NCBI GenBank assembly: GCA_016779445.1 | Contig: JADHNP010000001.1 | Location: 24,951 to 88,950 of the forward strand | Origin: Luminiphilus sp. | GTDB lineage: Bacteria > Pseudomonadota > Gammaproteobacteria > Pseudomonadales > Halieaceae | Direction: 5' to 3' | Length of the DNA: 64,000 nucleotides | Part shown: piece by piece, positions 1 through 9,987 of the stretch | Layout of the letters: the number at the start of each line of letters is the position of its first letter | Position numbering within the stretch: the stretch's first letter is position 1 | Program-made: the position numbers and the translations under genes | Notes under the pieces: generated by a model | Told to the model about the DNA's origin: nothing | Databases searched by the model: none | Seen by the model: the letters and a program-made list of their open reading frames with translations, nothing else

Positions 1-39
1 ACTGCCCAGGCATCAACGCCAACCTGTTAAAATCTATGG

Positions 40-1245
40 TCAGCATCGATCAATGCTGGCGCGATATAAGCGGACCATCTGCCGAGCGCAGATAGACCAA
101 CAAAAGTGGGTTTTTGCGCGCGCCAAACCTCGATTGCCAAGATCCCTCGCCGCCTCAGGGCAGGAAAGTACTTTGTGTAAAGCGCTTGCCAGCGCTGCGC
201 TGTCTCCGGCAGGCACCAGTAAACCGCCGCTGGACACCACTTCTGATAACGCGCCGCCGTCACTCGACACCAAAGGAATACCCGCGGCCATGGCTTCCAC
301 CGCAGGCAAGCCAAAACCTTCGTAAAGTGAGGGCACTACCGCAACCGCACTCTCGGCATAAAGCCGGTTGATATCTTCATGCGTGGCGTTACTCACAAAG
401 CGAATGCGTTCCGCAAGGCCGAGCCGGTTAATCAGACTTTCTGTCGCACCGCCTGGCTTTGGTCTGGCAATCAGCACCAGGCGGAGGTCCGGCCACGTTG
501 CGCACAATGAAGAGAAAGCATGAAGCAACACAGATAGCCCCTTCAGTGGCGCGTCGGCTGATGCCGTCGCAATAATCTGATTCGGATTCCGCGCTACTGC
601 GGGCAATGGTCGAAACAGTGCTGTATCGACGCCATTGGGCACAATGCTGATGGCGCTGGGCGGCACGCCAAAATCGGTGGCGATATCGATTGCCGAAGCG
701 GCAGATACGGTCGCAATATGATTCAACCGCGATGCCACGCGCTTTTGCATCCCTAAAAAAGAATGCCAGCGACGAATCAGCAGCCGCCGCCACCAGATCG
801 GCTCCCCTGCCAGCGCGACGCGTAAATCCCGCGTAATGGGATGGTGGACCGTCGTCACAACAGGCAAGCCCGCCTTTTGCAGGTCAAGAACCCCCGGCGC
901 CAGCGTTTGATTGTCGTGAATCACATCAAAGTGATTCGCATTTTCCAATAGCCAATCGCGCGCTCTTTCTCCAAAGGCCCAGGGTTCGGCAAATCCACCG
1001 GATAGCTTGCTCAGCCATTCTTTTCTGCCCAGCCTGTTCCGGAGTTCTTGAGGGCCGACCGACCAGAGATCCCGCGAATACAAGTCCAAACTGGGTAGCT
1101 TGACCAGTTCCACACCCTCAACCAGATGAGGATAGGGCGGCCCCGAAACCACCGTTACATGATGACCCAAAGCCTGTAACGCCCGACTAAGGTAGCGGAG
1201 ATACACGCCCTGCCCACCCGAGAAAGGGGCAGAGCGATACCCCAA
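40..1245 (-). CDS. Glycosyltransferase family 4 (GT-B fold); 5' end uncertain
   Basis: ORF with FSGGQGVYLRYLSRAL N-terminus, PNGVDTALFRP, and the C-terminal PSLYEGFGLPAVEAMAAGIPLVSSDGGALSEV motif typical of GT4. Confidence 0.88.
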   Translation of the reverse strand: MGYRSAPFSGGQGVYLRYLSRALQALGHHVTVVSGPPYPHLVEGVELVKLPSLDLYSRDLWSVGPQELRNRLGRKEWLSKLSGGFAEPWAFGERARDWLLENANHFDVIHDNQTLAPGVLDLQKAGLPVVTTVHHPITRDLRVALAGEPIWWRRLLIRRWHSFLGMQKRVASRLNHIATVSAASAIDIATDFGVPPSAISIVPNGVDTALFRPLPAVARNPNQIIATASADAPLKGLSVLLHAFSSLCATWPDLRLVLIARPKPGGATESLINRLGLAERIRFVSNATHEDINRLYAESAVAVVPSLYEGFGLPAVEAMAAGIPLVSSDGGALSEVVSSGGLLVPAGDSAALASALHKVLSCPEAARDLGNRGLARAKTHFCWSICARQMVRLYRASIDRC

Positions 1246-1485
1246 AAGGGCAATGCGCAGCGGCCGATCAGGCGCCTCAACAGTAGCGCCCGGGGTAACA
1301 TCGGCCGAGGGAAAGGGTGCGTTGATACAAAACTCCGGGGAAAAAGCGAGTTATGGCAGTGATTGTGCCATATTTTCACTGCAAGGATGGGCTACCTGAT
1401 ACCGACGCAATTGTACCCTCGGGTCGCCAACCCCGCCATCGAAGGATAAACTGGACCTCCTCACAGTAAGTGGTTCGATACTGCC

Positions 1486-2388
1486 GTGCAGACTCATTAC
1501 AAGGGCATTATCCTCGCGGGCGGATCAGGGACCCGCTTGCACCCGCTGACGACGACGGTGAGCAAGCAGTTGATGCCCGTCTTTGATAAACCCATGATTT
1601 ATTACCCCCTCGCCACGCTGATGCAATCGGGCATCAAAGATGTGCTGATTATTACCACTCCGCGAGATCAACTTGCCTATGCCGACCTTCTCGGGGATGG
1701 CAGCCAGTGGGGGATTAACATTCAATACACCCTGCAACCAAGCCCCGATGGGCTGGCACAGGCATTCTTGCTGGGAGAGGCGTTTATTGGCAGCAATCCG
1801 GTCTGTCTTATCCTCGGGGACAATATTTTTTACGGCTCCGGTCTGACCACCAAGCTGCACCGAGCGACACAGCGCGCCGACGGTGCCTCAGTGTTTGCCT
1901 ATTATGTTAAAGACCCAGAGCGCTATGGCGTTGTGGAGTTCAACCATGAAGGCCGCGCCGTGGGGATAGAGGAAAAACCGGCTCACCCACGGTCCCACTA
2001 CGCCGTCACGGGCCTGTACTTTTACGACAATACGGTAGTGAATGTCGCCAAAAATATAACGCCTTCGGCTCGCGGTGAGCTCGAGATTACTGACGTCAAC
2101 CAACACTATCTGGCACACGATAACCTTCAGGTGGAGGTAATGGCTCAGGGAACCGCTTGGCTCGACACGGGTACCCACCAGTCTTTACTGGATGCCGGCA
2201 ACTTCATACGGGTCATTGAGGAGCGGCAAGGCCTCAAAGTCGCCTGCCTCGAGGAGATCGCCTACCGTTTGGGATACATCAGCGCTGACCAGGTCTTGGC
2301 GTTGGCAGCTCCCTTGTTAAAAAGCGGTTACGGCGCCTATCTCGAGAACATGATCAGCAACGACGGGCCGTTTTTTGATGCAGATTGA
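1486..2388 (+). CDS. rfbA: Glucose-1-phosphate thymidylyltransferase
   Basis: [17 protein letters not shown]...[20 protein letters not shown] start. Confidence 0.97.
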   Translation: MQTHYKGIILAGGSGTRLHPLTTTVSKQLMPVFDKPMIYYPLATLMQSGIKDVLIITTPRDQLAYADLLGDGSQWGINIQYTLQPSPDGLAQAFLLGEAFIGSNPVCLILGDNIFYGSGLTTKLHRATQRADGASVFAYYVKDPERYGVVEFNHEGRAVGIEEKPAHPRSHYAVTGLYFYDNTVVNVAKNITPSARGELEITDVNQHYLAHDNLQVEVMAQGTAWLDTGTHQSLLDAGNFIRVIEERQGLKVACLEEIAYRLGYISADQVLALAAPLLKSGYGAYLENMISNDGPFFDAD

Positions 2389-2935
2389 AGGCACTTCCGT
2401 CGCAGGCGCCTGTCTCATCAAGCCCACCGTACACGGTGACGCACGCGGGTTTTTCCTTGAAACCTGGCATGCAAGCCGCTACGCCGAGGCAGGGATTGAT
2501 CTGCCCTTTGTGCAGGACAACCACAGCCACTCCGCTCAAGGTATTTTGCGCGGTCTGCATCTGCAGACAGAAAAACCCCAGGGTAAATTGGTCAGAGTCA
2601 CCTCCGGGGCGGTATTTGATGTGGTCGTAGACTGCCGCGCCGCCTCCCCGACCTGTGGCCAATGGCATGGCGTCATGCTGACCGAGGAGGGACAGGAACA
2701 GCTTTGGGTGCCCCCAGGCTGCGCCCACGGTTTTCTGGTAGTGACGCCTTCGGCCGACTTTATCTACAAGTGCACCGACTACTATCACCCGCAAAGTGAG
2801 CTGTCGCTAGCATGGGACGACCCCACGGTGGGCGTCCAGTGGCCATTAGCGCCTGACCACGCCCCCATACTCTCGGACAAGGATCGCAACGGCCTTCCCT
2901 GGGACGCGATCCCGCTTTACCCCGACTTGAGTTGA
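2375..2935 (+). CDS. rfbC: dTDP-4-dehydrorhamnose 3,5-epimerase
   Basis: [38 protein letters not shown] motifs; 3' neighbour overlapping rfbA. Confidence 0.96.
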   Translation: MMQIEGTSVAGACLIKPTVHGDARGFFLETWHASRYAEAGIDLPFVQDNHSHSAQGILRGLHLQTEKPQGKLVRVTSGAVFDVVVDCRAASPTCGQWHGVMLTEEGQEQLWVPPGCAHGFLVVTPSADFIYKCTDYYHPQSELSLAWDDPTVGVQWPLAPDHAPILSDKDRNGLPWDAIPLYPDLS

Positions 2936-3050
2936 GACCCCAGAGGTCTGGCTGTCTCAAGGTGGTAACGCTATGAGGAGAGGCCCATGCCGGGTTCCAC
3001 ACGTCAGGTATAGAAAGACGTGAGATCCCGCTTGATCTCGCCACAGGGGA

Positions 3051-4112
3051 TCACTGAAGTAAAGGACGCCACCACGCCTCGTTGTTTAAATACCAGTCTA
3101 TGGTCTTGGCTAGCCCTGTCTCAAAAGTCTCTCGCGGTGTGAACCCCAGTTCACGTTCAATCTTAGTGGCGTCAATGGCGTAGCGCCAATCGTGGCCAGC
3201 GCGATCAGTAACAAACTTAATCAGAGACGCCGCACTCTCACCCTGCACCTGGGGTGCCTTTGGAAAACGGATCGCGAGTGCTTCGTTTGCCGCGAAGCGC
3301 TCATCCATCACCTGACAGAGTAGCCTGACAATATCGAGATTGGCCCATTCGTTGTGGCCACCGATGTTGTAGACCTCTCCCGATGTGCCAGATTCGAGAA
3401 TGCGAGCAATCCCACGAGCGTGATCCTCTACATAAAGCCAGTCCCGAATATTGCTGCCGTCTCCATAAACAGGCAGTTGCCCGCCATCGAGAATACGCGT
3501 CAGGCACAGAGGAATCAGCTTTTCCGGAAAATGGTACGGGCCATAGTTGTTGGAGCAGTTACTGGTCGTAACTTGTAACCCGTAGGTGTGGTGGTAGGCG
3601 CGCACCAGATGATCACTGCCCGCCTTGCTCGCGGAATAAGGCGAATTCGGCTCGTACCGCGTGGTTTCTGTGAAGGACGGATCGCCCGCAGCGAGAGAGC
3701 CATACACTTCGTCGGTAGAAACATGGTGAAAGCGATGCTCGACGCCAGACCCCGATAACCAGGCGCGCCGCGCAGCAGATAGGAGTGTATGAGTGCCCTC
3801 CAGATTAGTACGAATGAACGCATCGGGCCCGGTAATTGATCGGTCGACGTGGCTCTCAGCCGCAAAATGCACCACGGCACTGACCTGATGCTTGGACATT
3901 ACGCGATCTACCAGGGGCGCGTCGCAGATGTTGCCCTCTACGAAATGAATGCGCCCCGTCTGCTCCAGCGGCGCAAGACTGGTGCGATTCCCCGCGTAGG
4001 TGAGGGCATCCAACACCACCAGGGAATCCTGGGGGTGTGCCTCGGCCCAGTGATAAACAAAGTTCACGCCGATAAAGCCCGCGCCACCCGTTACCAACAA
4101 AGACTGCGTCAC
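3051..4112 (-). CDS. rfbB: dTDP-glucose 4,6-dehydratase
   Basis: LLVTGGAGFIGVNFV, HFAAESHVDRSI, YSASKAGSDHLVRAYHHTYG. ORF track extends to 4172; GTG at 4112 overlapping the rfbD stop is the more likely start. Confidence 0.95.
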   Translation of the reverse strand: MTQSLLVTGGAGFIGVNFVYHWAEAHPQDSLVVLDALTYAGNRTSLAPLEQTGRIHFVEGNICDAPLVDRVMSKHQVSAVVHFAAESHVDRSITGPDAFIRTNLEGTHTLLSAARRAWLSGSGVEHRFHHVSTDEVYGSLAAGDPSFTETTRYEPNSPYSASKAGSDHLVRAYHHTYGLQVTTSNCSNNYGPYHFPEKLIPLCLTRILDGGQLPVYGDGSNIRDWLYVEDHARGIARILESGTSGEVYNIGGHNEWANLDIVRLLCQVMDERFAANEALAIRFPKAPQVQGESAASLIKFVTDRAGHDWRYAIDATKIERELGFTPRETFETGLAKTIDWYLNNEAWWRPLLQ

Positions 4113-4999
4113 TACGTCATACCTCCCTGCTCGGCGAGAGACCCTAGCATGTCCCTGAGAGCCGCGCGCCACGGGCGCTGCACCAAACCCAATATCTCGG
4201 CGGTTTGACTGGCATCCAATACGCTGTAAGCGGGTCGTTTCGCTTTGGTAGGAAAGGCCTCAGTCGATATCGGCTCCACACTAACGGGGGTAGTCAGCAA
4301 TCCCAGCGATAGGGCTTCGTCACGAATGCCACAGGCAAAGTCATACCATGTGATCGCGCCGGCGTCAGACCAGTGGAAGGTGCCGTGGGCCTTGGGATGC
4401 AGTGCCAATGACCAACAAATCTCAGCCAGCCCGCGGGCCAGAGTCGGCGCGCCGGTTTGGTCATTCACGACACGCACCACCGGACGTTCTCGCATGAGCC
4501 GCAGCATCGTCAGCACAAAGTTTCGACCGGACGCCGCATAGACCCAACTCGTGCGCACAATCACGTGATTGGCACCACTGGCCTCGACCGCCTGATCGCC
4601 CTGCCATTTGCTCTCACCGTACACGCCGAGGGGCGCGGTCAACGCATCCGGTGAGTAGGGCGCATCCGCCTGGCCGTCAAAAACAAAATCGGTCGACACA
4701 TGTACGAGGCGAATGCTGCGTTGCGCACAGGCCGTCGCCAGATACTCGGGGCCATGGGCATTGATGGAAAATGCGCGATCGGGGACATCTTCCGCATCAT
4801 CGACCGCGGTGTACGCAGCAGCATTGATCACCAGCTGGGGGTCAAGCTGATCCAGGCATTGCTGCACGACAGTGCGATCAGTGATGTCGCACTCGTCCCG
4901 GGTAAGCCCCGTCACCGACAGGTTCTTGGGAGAACAGGCCATCAGTGCGCGCCCAAGCTGGCCGCCAGCCCCTAGGACCAGCGCGCGCTCGGATCTCAC
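4112..4999 (-). CDS. rfbD: dTDP-4-dehydrorhamnose reductase
   Basis: LVLGAGGQLGRALM, INAAAYTAVDDAE, STDFVFDG, YGESKWQGD. Track start is 5017; GTG at 4999 overlapping the upstream stop is preferred. Confidence 0.95.
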   Translation of the reverse strand: MRSERALVLGAGGQLGRALMACSPKNLSVTGLTRDECDITDRTVVQQCLDQLDPQLVINAAAYTAVDDAEDVPDRAFSINAHGPEYLATACAQRSIRLVHVSTDFVFDGQADAPYSPDALTAPLGVYGESKWQGDQAVEASGANHVIVRTSWVYAASGRNFVLTMLRLMRERPVVRVVNDQTGAPTLARGLAEICWSLALHPKAHGTFHWSDAGAITWYDFACGIRDEALSLGLLTTPVSVEPISTEAFPTKAKRPAYSVLDASQTAEILGLVQRPWRAALRDMLGSLAEQGGMT

Positions 5000-5808
5000 A
5001 AGCGGGCCTCCAGCCACGTTAGGTACCGCGCCATGACCTCTTCTGACTCGGGTTCGTGGAAAATTTCATGATAAAGCCCGGGCCAAAAATCGAGGGACTT
5101 GTCGGCACTAGCCAGTGACTCGAAAAAGGCCGTTGAGCCCTCAGGGCCCGCCATCACGTCTGCTTCACCGTGGGCAATATAAACCGGTAGCGTGATCTCC
5201 CCTGCTCGGCTGATGGCCACTTCCATCGCATCAAGAATCTCGAGTCCCAGAGAAGTTGTGATCTTGCCGTTATAGACGAGCGGGTCTGCGATGTAGTCCG
5301 CAACAACGGCGGGATCTCTGCTGACCTCCGTGGCATTGAGCGCCAGCATGCCCATCTTGGGAAACACGTAACGCAGTAGTCGCCCTATCCACATCACCGG
5401 TACCGACACGGGATCAACCGCCGTGAACGCCGGGCCCGAAAACATCGCGCCATGATAGGACTTCTGGGATACCAGTAACGCATGGGCACCAATTAACCCC
5501 CCCATGCTGTGCCCCAACAAAAATACCGGCTTATCGGGATACCACTCCTTGATGCGCTCGCGCAGCGCCGTCAGCGGCTCGAGATAATCTGAAAATCGGC
5601 GAACATGGGCCCTCACTCCGGGGGAAGCGCCGTGCCCAATATGATCAGGGCCCACCACGGCGATTCCGGCACTGTTAAAGTGCGCCGCCAAGCGATGATA
5701 GCGACCCGTGTGCTCCGCCAGGCCATGCACCAGCAACACACAGGCTTTTGCATCCGCCACCGGCCAATGTCGGTACTGAATACCGCTGGTGAGACTTTCC
5801 ATCTGCAC
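4996..5808 (-). CDS. Alpha/beta hydrolase (monoacylglycerol lipase / lysophospholipase family)
   Basis: VLLVHGLAEHTGRYHRLA, GPDHIGHGAS, LLGHSMGGLIG nucleophile elbow. Confidence 0.9.
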   Translation of the reverse strand: MQMESLTSGIQYRHWPVADAKACVLLVHGLAEHTGRYHRLAAHFNSAGIAVVGPDHIGHGASPGVRAHVRRFSDYLEPLTALRERIKEWYPDKPVFLLGHSMGGLIGAHALLVSQKSYHGAMFSGPAFTAVDPVSVPVMWIGRLLRYVFPKMGMLALNATEVSRDPAVVADYIADPLVYNGKITTSLGLEILDAMEVAISRAGEITLPVYIAHGEADVMAGPEGSTAFFESLASADKSLDFWPGLYHEIFHEPESEEVMARYLTWLEARL

Positions 5809-5944
5809 TATTCCTTTGTCATAAGGGTGCTCAACGAGACATTCACGATCGCTTTGAACCCCGGCGGCCCTTTAACCATCGCCTCCGACTTGCCAACACC
5901 ACCGAGGGCATCCTGTCGCAATGACCGGCCAACGCGGTATGAGC

Positions 5945-6871
5945 TTAGTTGACGACGGGCGCCAGCCAGTCCGCATATTCGGGCTGACCAGCGCGCACTG
6001 ATTCCAAGTAAATCCTCTGCAGGGTTTCAGTCACCGGCCCGCGTGTGCCACTCCCTATCCTGCGGTGATCAACCTCACGAATCGGCACCACTTCTGCTGC
6101 AGTGCCGGTAAAAAATGCCTCATCTGCCACATACACCTCATCACGCGTAATCCGTTTTTCTTTCACCGTGAGCCCCTGATCGGCCGCAATGCGGAAAATA
6201 CTGTCCCTCGTAATGCCCTCAAGACAAGAGGTCAGTTCCGGTGTGTACAGCACATTGTCGCGAACCAGGAAAACGTTTTCGCCGCTACCCTCGGCCACAT
6301 AACCTTCGTTATCGAGAAGCAACGCTTCCTCAAACCCAGCATCCATGGCCTCCCGCAGGGCAAGAATGGAATTGATGTAATTGCCATTGGCTTTAGCCTT
6401 GCACATGGTGATGTTGACGTGATGACGGGTATAGCTCGAAGTGGCAACGCGAATACCGCGGTCTCTCGCTTCAGGGTCCATGTAAGACGGCCAGGGCCAT
6501 GACGCCACCATGACATGGGTTTTCAAATTATCAGCACGTAACCCCATCCCCTCAGAACCAAGAAAACACATAGGTCGGATATACGCTTCATCGAGCCCAT
6601 TTTCGCGAACGACCGCGCGCTGTGCGGCATTCAAAATCTCCTTATCGAAAGGCATATCCATTCTCAGAATATGGGCAGACCGGAAAAGGCGGTCGGTATG
6701 ATCCTCAAGCCGGAAAATGCAGGGGCCATCGGGTGTCTGATAAGCACGAACTCCCTCAAAAACGCCAAGACCATAATGAAACGTGTGAGTGAGAACATGA
6801 ACCCGGGCTTCATGCCAGGGCACCATTTCGCCATCGAGCCAAATGTGGCCAGAAAGTTTAGAGAGGTCCAT
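5945..6871 (-). CDS. ilvE: Branched-chain-amino-acid aminotransferase
   Basis: LDGEMVPWHEARVHVLTHTFHYGLGVFEGVRAY; class IV aminotransferase; adjacent to glnE as in Pseudomonas. Confidence 0.95.
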   Translation of the reverse strand: MDLSKLSGHIWLDGEMVPWHEARVHVLTHTFHYGLGVFEGVRAYQTPDGPCIFRLEDHTDRLFRSAHILRMDMPFDKEILNAAQRAVVRENGLDEAYIRPMCFLGSEGMGLRADNLKTHVMVASWPWPSYMDPEARDRGIRVATSSYTRHHVNITMCKAKANGNYINSILALREAMDAGFEEALLLDNEGYVAEGSGENVFLVRDNVLYTPELTSCLEGITRDSIFRIAADQGLTVKEKRITRDEVYVADEAFFTGTAAEVVPIREVDHRRIGSGTRGPVTETLQRIYLESVRAGQPEYADWLAPVVN

Positions 6872-6923
6872 GTGGATTCCTTTGCAGCGTCTGTCTTGAT
6901 CGTTTAGGTAAAGTGATCGAATT

Positions 6924-9803
6924 CTACCTTGCTTGAAGGCCTGGCAATAAGGCTTCTGTTACCGCTATGACTTGGCTTTGCCATTGCCTGTCTATCACCT
7001 CCCCCGTTTCTGAAACCACCCCTCTAAGCGCCAGCCTGTGCACAGCGCCACGATAACCGAGGTAAGCCCGTGACAACGTATCTGCTGCAGCGCCCGATAC
7101 CAGCCCGAGCTTCTCCATTGTTTCAAGCAATCGAATAACGTCGGACCAATCAGCCAGCGCTGGGTGCTTATGAGCATGCACAAGAACGAGGTATTGCACC
7201 ACAAATTCGATATCGACAATACCGCCCGCATCGAGCTTGAGGCGCGCATGTGCCGAGGGCTGCGATACGGCTTCGTGCTCCGCGCGCATTTTCCCGCGCA
7301 TATCGCAGACGTCTCTGGCCACATTCGCATGATCTCTGGGTAACGCCAGCACCTCGCGTCTTAAGGCCTCCAGAGATTTTTTTAATGAACTATCACCGGC
7401 GACTGTGCGGCTTCTGACCAACGCTTGATGCTCCCACGTCCATGCAGACTCCAACTGATAGCGCCTTAGCGCCGAGAGTGTGGTGGCAACCAATCCAGAA
7501 TCCCCATCGGGCCGGAGACGCAAATCGATCTCATAAAGCCTTCCCGACAAGGTCTGCGCCGATAAAACATGCACCACTCGTTGGGCAAGCCGGGTGTAGA
7601 AAAGCGCGTTATCGATGACTTTAGGGCCCGCCGTTTGGCCATCAGCACCGTCGAACACAAAAACCAGATCGAGATCCGAACCGTAGCTCAATTCGATTCC
7701 GCCCAACTTGCCGTAAGCCATCACGGCTAACCCGGCCCTATCCCCTTCTGGCTCACCAAACCGCTTGACCAGTTCGGCTCGCGCCACCACCACAGCGTGC
7801 TCAACCATGGCCTCTGCCAGAAAAGTCAGATTGTCACTGACGTTCATAATCGGCAATGTGCCAGAAAGCTCGCTCGCGGCTACCCGCAGCACGACCCCGT
7901 CCTTAATCCGACTCAGGGCATTCATTTGTGCTTCCAGATCTTCTTCGGGAATACGCAGGAGCTGTTGCCTCACCAAAGAATGAAGCTCTGCTCGAGAAGG
8001 CGCACTATAAAGCGTGGCTTCGTGCAGCAGCTCGTCAACTAATTCAGGACGGGCCGCCAGCCTCTCCGCCAACCACTCACTCGAAGCGACCAGTACGATC
8101 AGATGCTTAAGTGCGCGCGGATTCTCTTGCAGTAAAACCAGATACGAGCTGCGACGACATACCGCCCGGACAAAAGGTAATGCCCGTGCCAACGCCAGAT
8201 CCGGCTCATTCTCCCGCCCTGCAACTTCGCACAAAATGGGCAGAAACGCCTCCAGCCGTTGGCGCCCCTCCCCTTGCAGGGACGAAACCCAGGCCGTATC
8301 CAGAAAATGCTCCAGCGTCGCCCACGTTTCGTCGGCCTGTTGGTACCCCAATGCTTTGAGTTGAGTCGCACTGAGGGCTGAGTAAACGATCGTATCTGGG
8401 GAGATCGTAGACTTCGTCGGATCCCGGGGGTCGGCGATCAAAGCGTTGAACAAATCGGCGACGTCCCTACGGGCATTTGTCGATTTCACTTCCAAATCTG
8501 CCCAGCTAGCAAAGCCCGCCAGAAGGGCGAGCTGCTCCCGTGCTTGCGGCTCATCAGGAAGCGCTTGGGTCTGCCGGTCCTGCATTGCCTGCAATGCATG
8601 TTCCAGACAGCGCGCCGTGCAGTAATGGCCAGCCAGCATCAATGCCTGATGCTGAGGTAGCACACCCGTGTCAGAAAGGCGCTGTAGCGTCTCGAGTAAA
8701 GGTGTGCACTGGAGCTCGGGCATCCGACCACCGTGGATCAGTTGTAAACTCTGGGCAATGAACTCTATCTCTCGGATACCGCCCTCGCCCCGTTTGAGAT
8801 CCTGGTCAATGCCAAGGCGGGTCACTTCGGATCGCATCATTGACTTCATTTCTCTCAAAGCGGCAATCACCGAGAAATCGGTATAGCGACGATAAACAAA
8901 TCCATTCAGCATTTTCACAAGACTTTGCTGCGCGGCAGGATGGCCCGTGACGGGCCGCGCTTTGATCATGGCGTAGCGCTCCCACTCACGCCCCTGCTCC
9001 TGATAATAGAGTTCCAGGGCATTGAAAGACCCCACCAGCGCACCACTGTCACCGTAAGGGCGAAGCCGCATATCGACGCGGAAAACAAAACCCTCCTCTG
9101 TCACCCCATCGAGCAGTCGAATAGCTATCTGCCCAAGCCGGGTGAAGTATGTTTGGTTATCCAAGCTTTGCCGCCCACCACGAGTCGCACCCGACTCCGG
9201 GTAGGCGAAAATCAAATCGATGTCAGAGGAAAAATTCAGCTCCTTGCCGCCGAGCTTGCCCATGGCCAGTACGACCAGCGACTGAATCTCATCCGACTCA
9301 CTGCCATAAGGGTCACCATATTTTGGCAGTAACGCCGCGCGGGCAGAGCGCACGGCAAAACGGATGCAACAATCGGCTAACTGAGTAAGCTGTAAAAAAG
9401 CAGCCTCAATAGTGCTGATTTGCGCTGCGTCACGCCACAGGATACGCAGCATGTGCCGGTTTCGGAAAATGCGCAGCGTCCGCATATGTTCGGCCTCACT
9501 GACCGACGAGCCAATCATCGACTCCAGTGCCTGATCCCAATCGCTAGACTGCTGATAGGAAGCATGTAGCAAGCTGCCATCGGCCAAAACGCGCATCAAC
9601 CAATCGCGATGGCGCGCCACCTGTTCGACAAAAAACGCACTGCTTGCCATTAGCTTTTCAAAAACCGCCTGTTGTCCTTTTTCATGCACCCGGTCATACA
9701 GCACCGTAAAGTCGGATTCACCGATGCGGGTAATCAGGCGCGCCACCGCTTCTTCGAAAGCCTGTGTCAGCCCCTCAGCAAATGGTCGATTATCGAATCT
9801 CAT
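6924..9803 (-). CDS. glnE: Bifunctional glutamine synthetase adenylyltransferase/deadenylase
   Basis: 959 aa; two nucleotidyltransferase domains (MGKLGGKELNFSSDIDLIF and YGKLGGIELSYGSDLDLVFVF). Confidence 0.97.
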   Translation of the reverse strand: MRFDNRPFAEGLTQAFEEAVARLITRIGESDFTVLYDRVHEKGQQAVFEKLMASSAFFVEQVARHRDWLMRVLADGSLLHASYQQSSDWDQALESMIGSSVSEAEHMRTLRIFRNRHMLRILWRDAAQISTIEAAFLQLTQLADCCIRFAVRSARAALLPKYGDPYGSESDEIQSLVVLAMGKLGGKELNFSSDIDLIFAYPESGATRGGRQSLDNQTYFTRLGQIAIRLLDGVTEEGFVFRVDMRLRPYGDSGALVGSFNALELYYQEQGREWERYAMIKARPVTGHPAAQQSLVKMLNGFVYRRYTDFSVIAALREMKSMMRSEVTRLGIDQDLKRGEGGIREIEFIAQSLQLIHGGRMPELQCTPLLETLQRLSDTGVLPQHQALMLAGHYCTARCLEHALQAMQDRQTQALPDEPQAREQLALLAGFASWADLEVKSTNARRDVADLFNALIADPRDPTKSTISPDTIVYSALSATQLKALGYQQADETWATLEHFLDTAWVSSLQGEGRQRLEAFLPILCEVAGRENEPDLALARALPFVRAVCRRSSYLVLLQENPRALKHLIVLVASSEWLAERLAARPELVDELLHEATLYSAPSRAELHSLVRQQLLRIPEEDLEAQMNALSRIKDGVVLRVAASELSGTLPIMNVSDNLTFLAEAMVEHAVVVARAELVKRFGEPEGDRAGLAVMAYGKLGGIELSYGSDLDLVFVFDGADGQTAGPKVIDNALFYTRLAQRVVHVLSAQTLSGRLYEIDLRLRPDGDSGLVATTLSALRRYQLESAWTWEHQALVRSRTVAGDSSLKKSLEALRREVLALPRDHANVARDVCDMRGKMRAEHEAVSQPSAHARLKLDAGGIVDIEFVVQYLVLVHAHKHPALADWSDVIRLLETMEKLGLVSGAAADTLSRAYLGYRGAVHRLALRGVVSETGEVIDRQWQSQVIAVTEALLPGLQAR

Positions 9804-9871
9804 GCACTGCCTCTTGATTGCTATGCGCCCAGCGTATCGGCAACACGCCTAGCCCGCCATAGAGAGAGGCG

Positions 9872-9894
9872 CGCAGTTAGCACTGCGATTTTTT
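9872..9894 (+). terminator. Terminator-like hairpin in the glnE-argA divergent region
   Basis: Perfect 6-bp stem CGCAGT-TAGC-ACTGCG followed by ATTTTTT on the + strand. Confidence 0.45.
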
Positions 9895-9987
9895 ACCTTT
9901 CTTGCGAGGCTAGCACTCAGGTAGGATGCGCCCTTCTCGGGCTGAACAACACTGCGTCTAGCCCCACCGAGAGAGTCCACATCAAAA

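Noticed and set aside
3020-3042. GAGATC-CCGCTT-GATCTC inverted repeat between rfbC and rfbB
   Set aside because: Six-bp stem without a U-tract; too weak to call a terminator.
4556-4576. AATCACGTGATT palindrome inside rfbD
   Set aside because: CACGTG core but flanks do not match parS or another motif I can support; likely chance within coding sequence.
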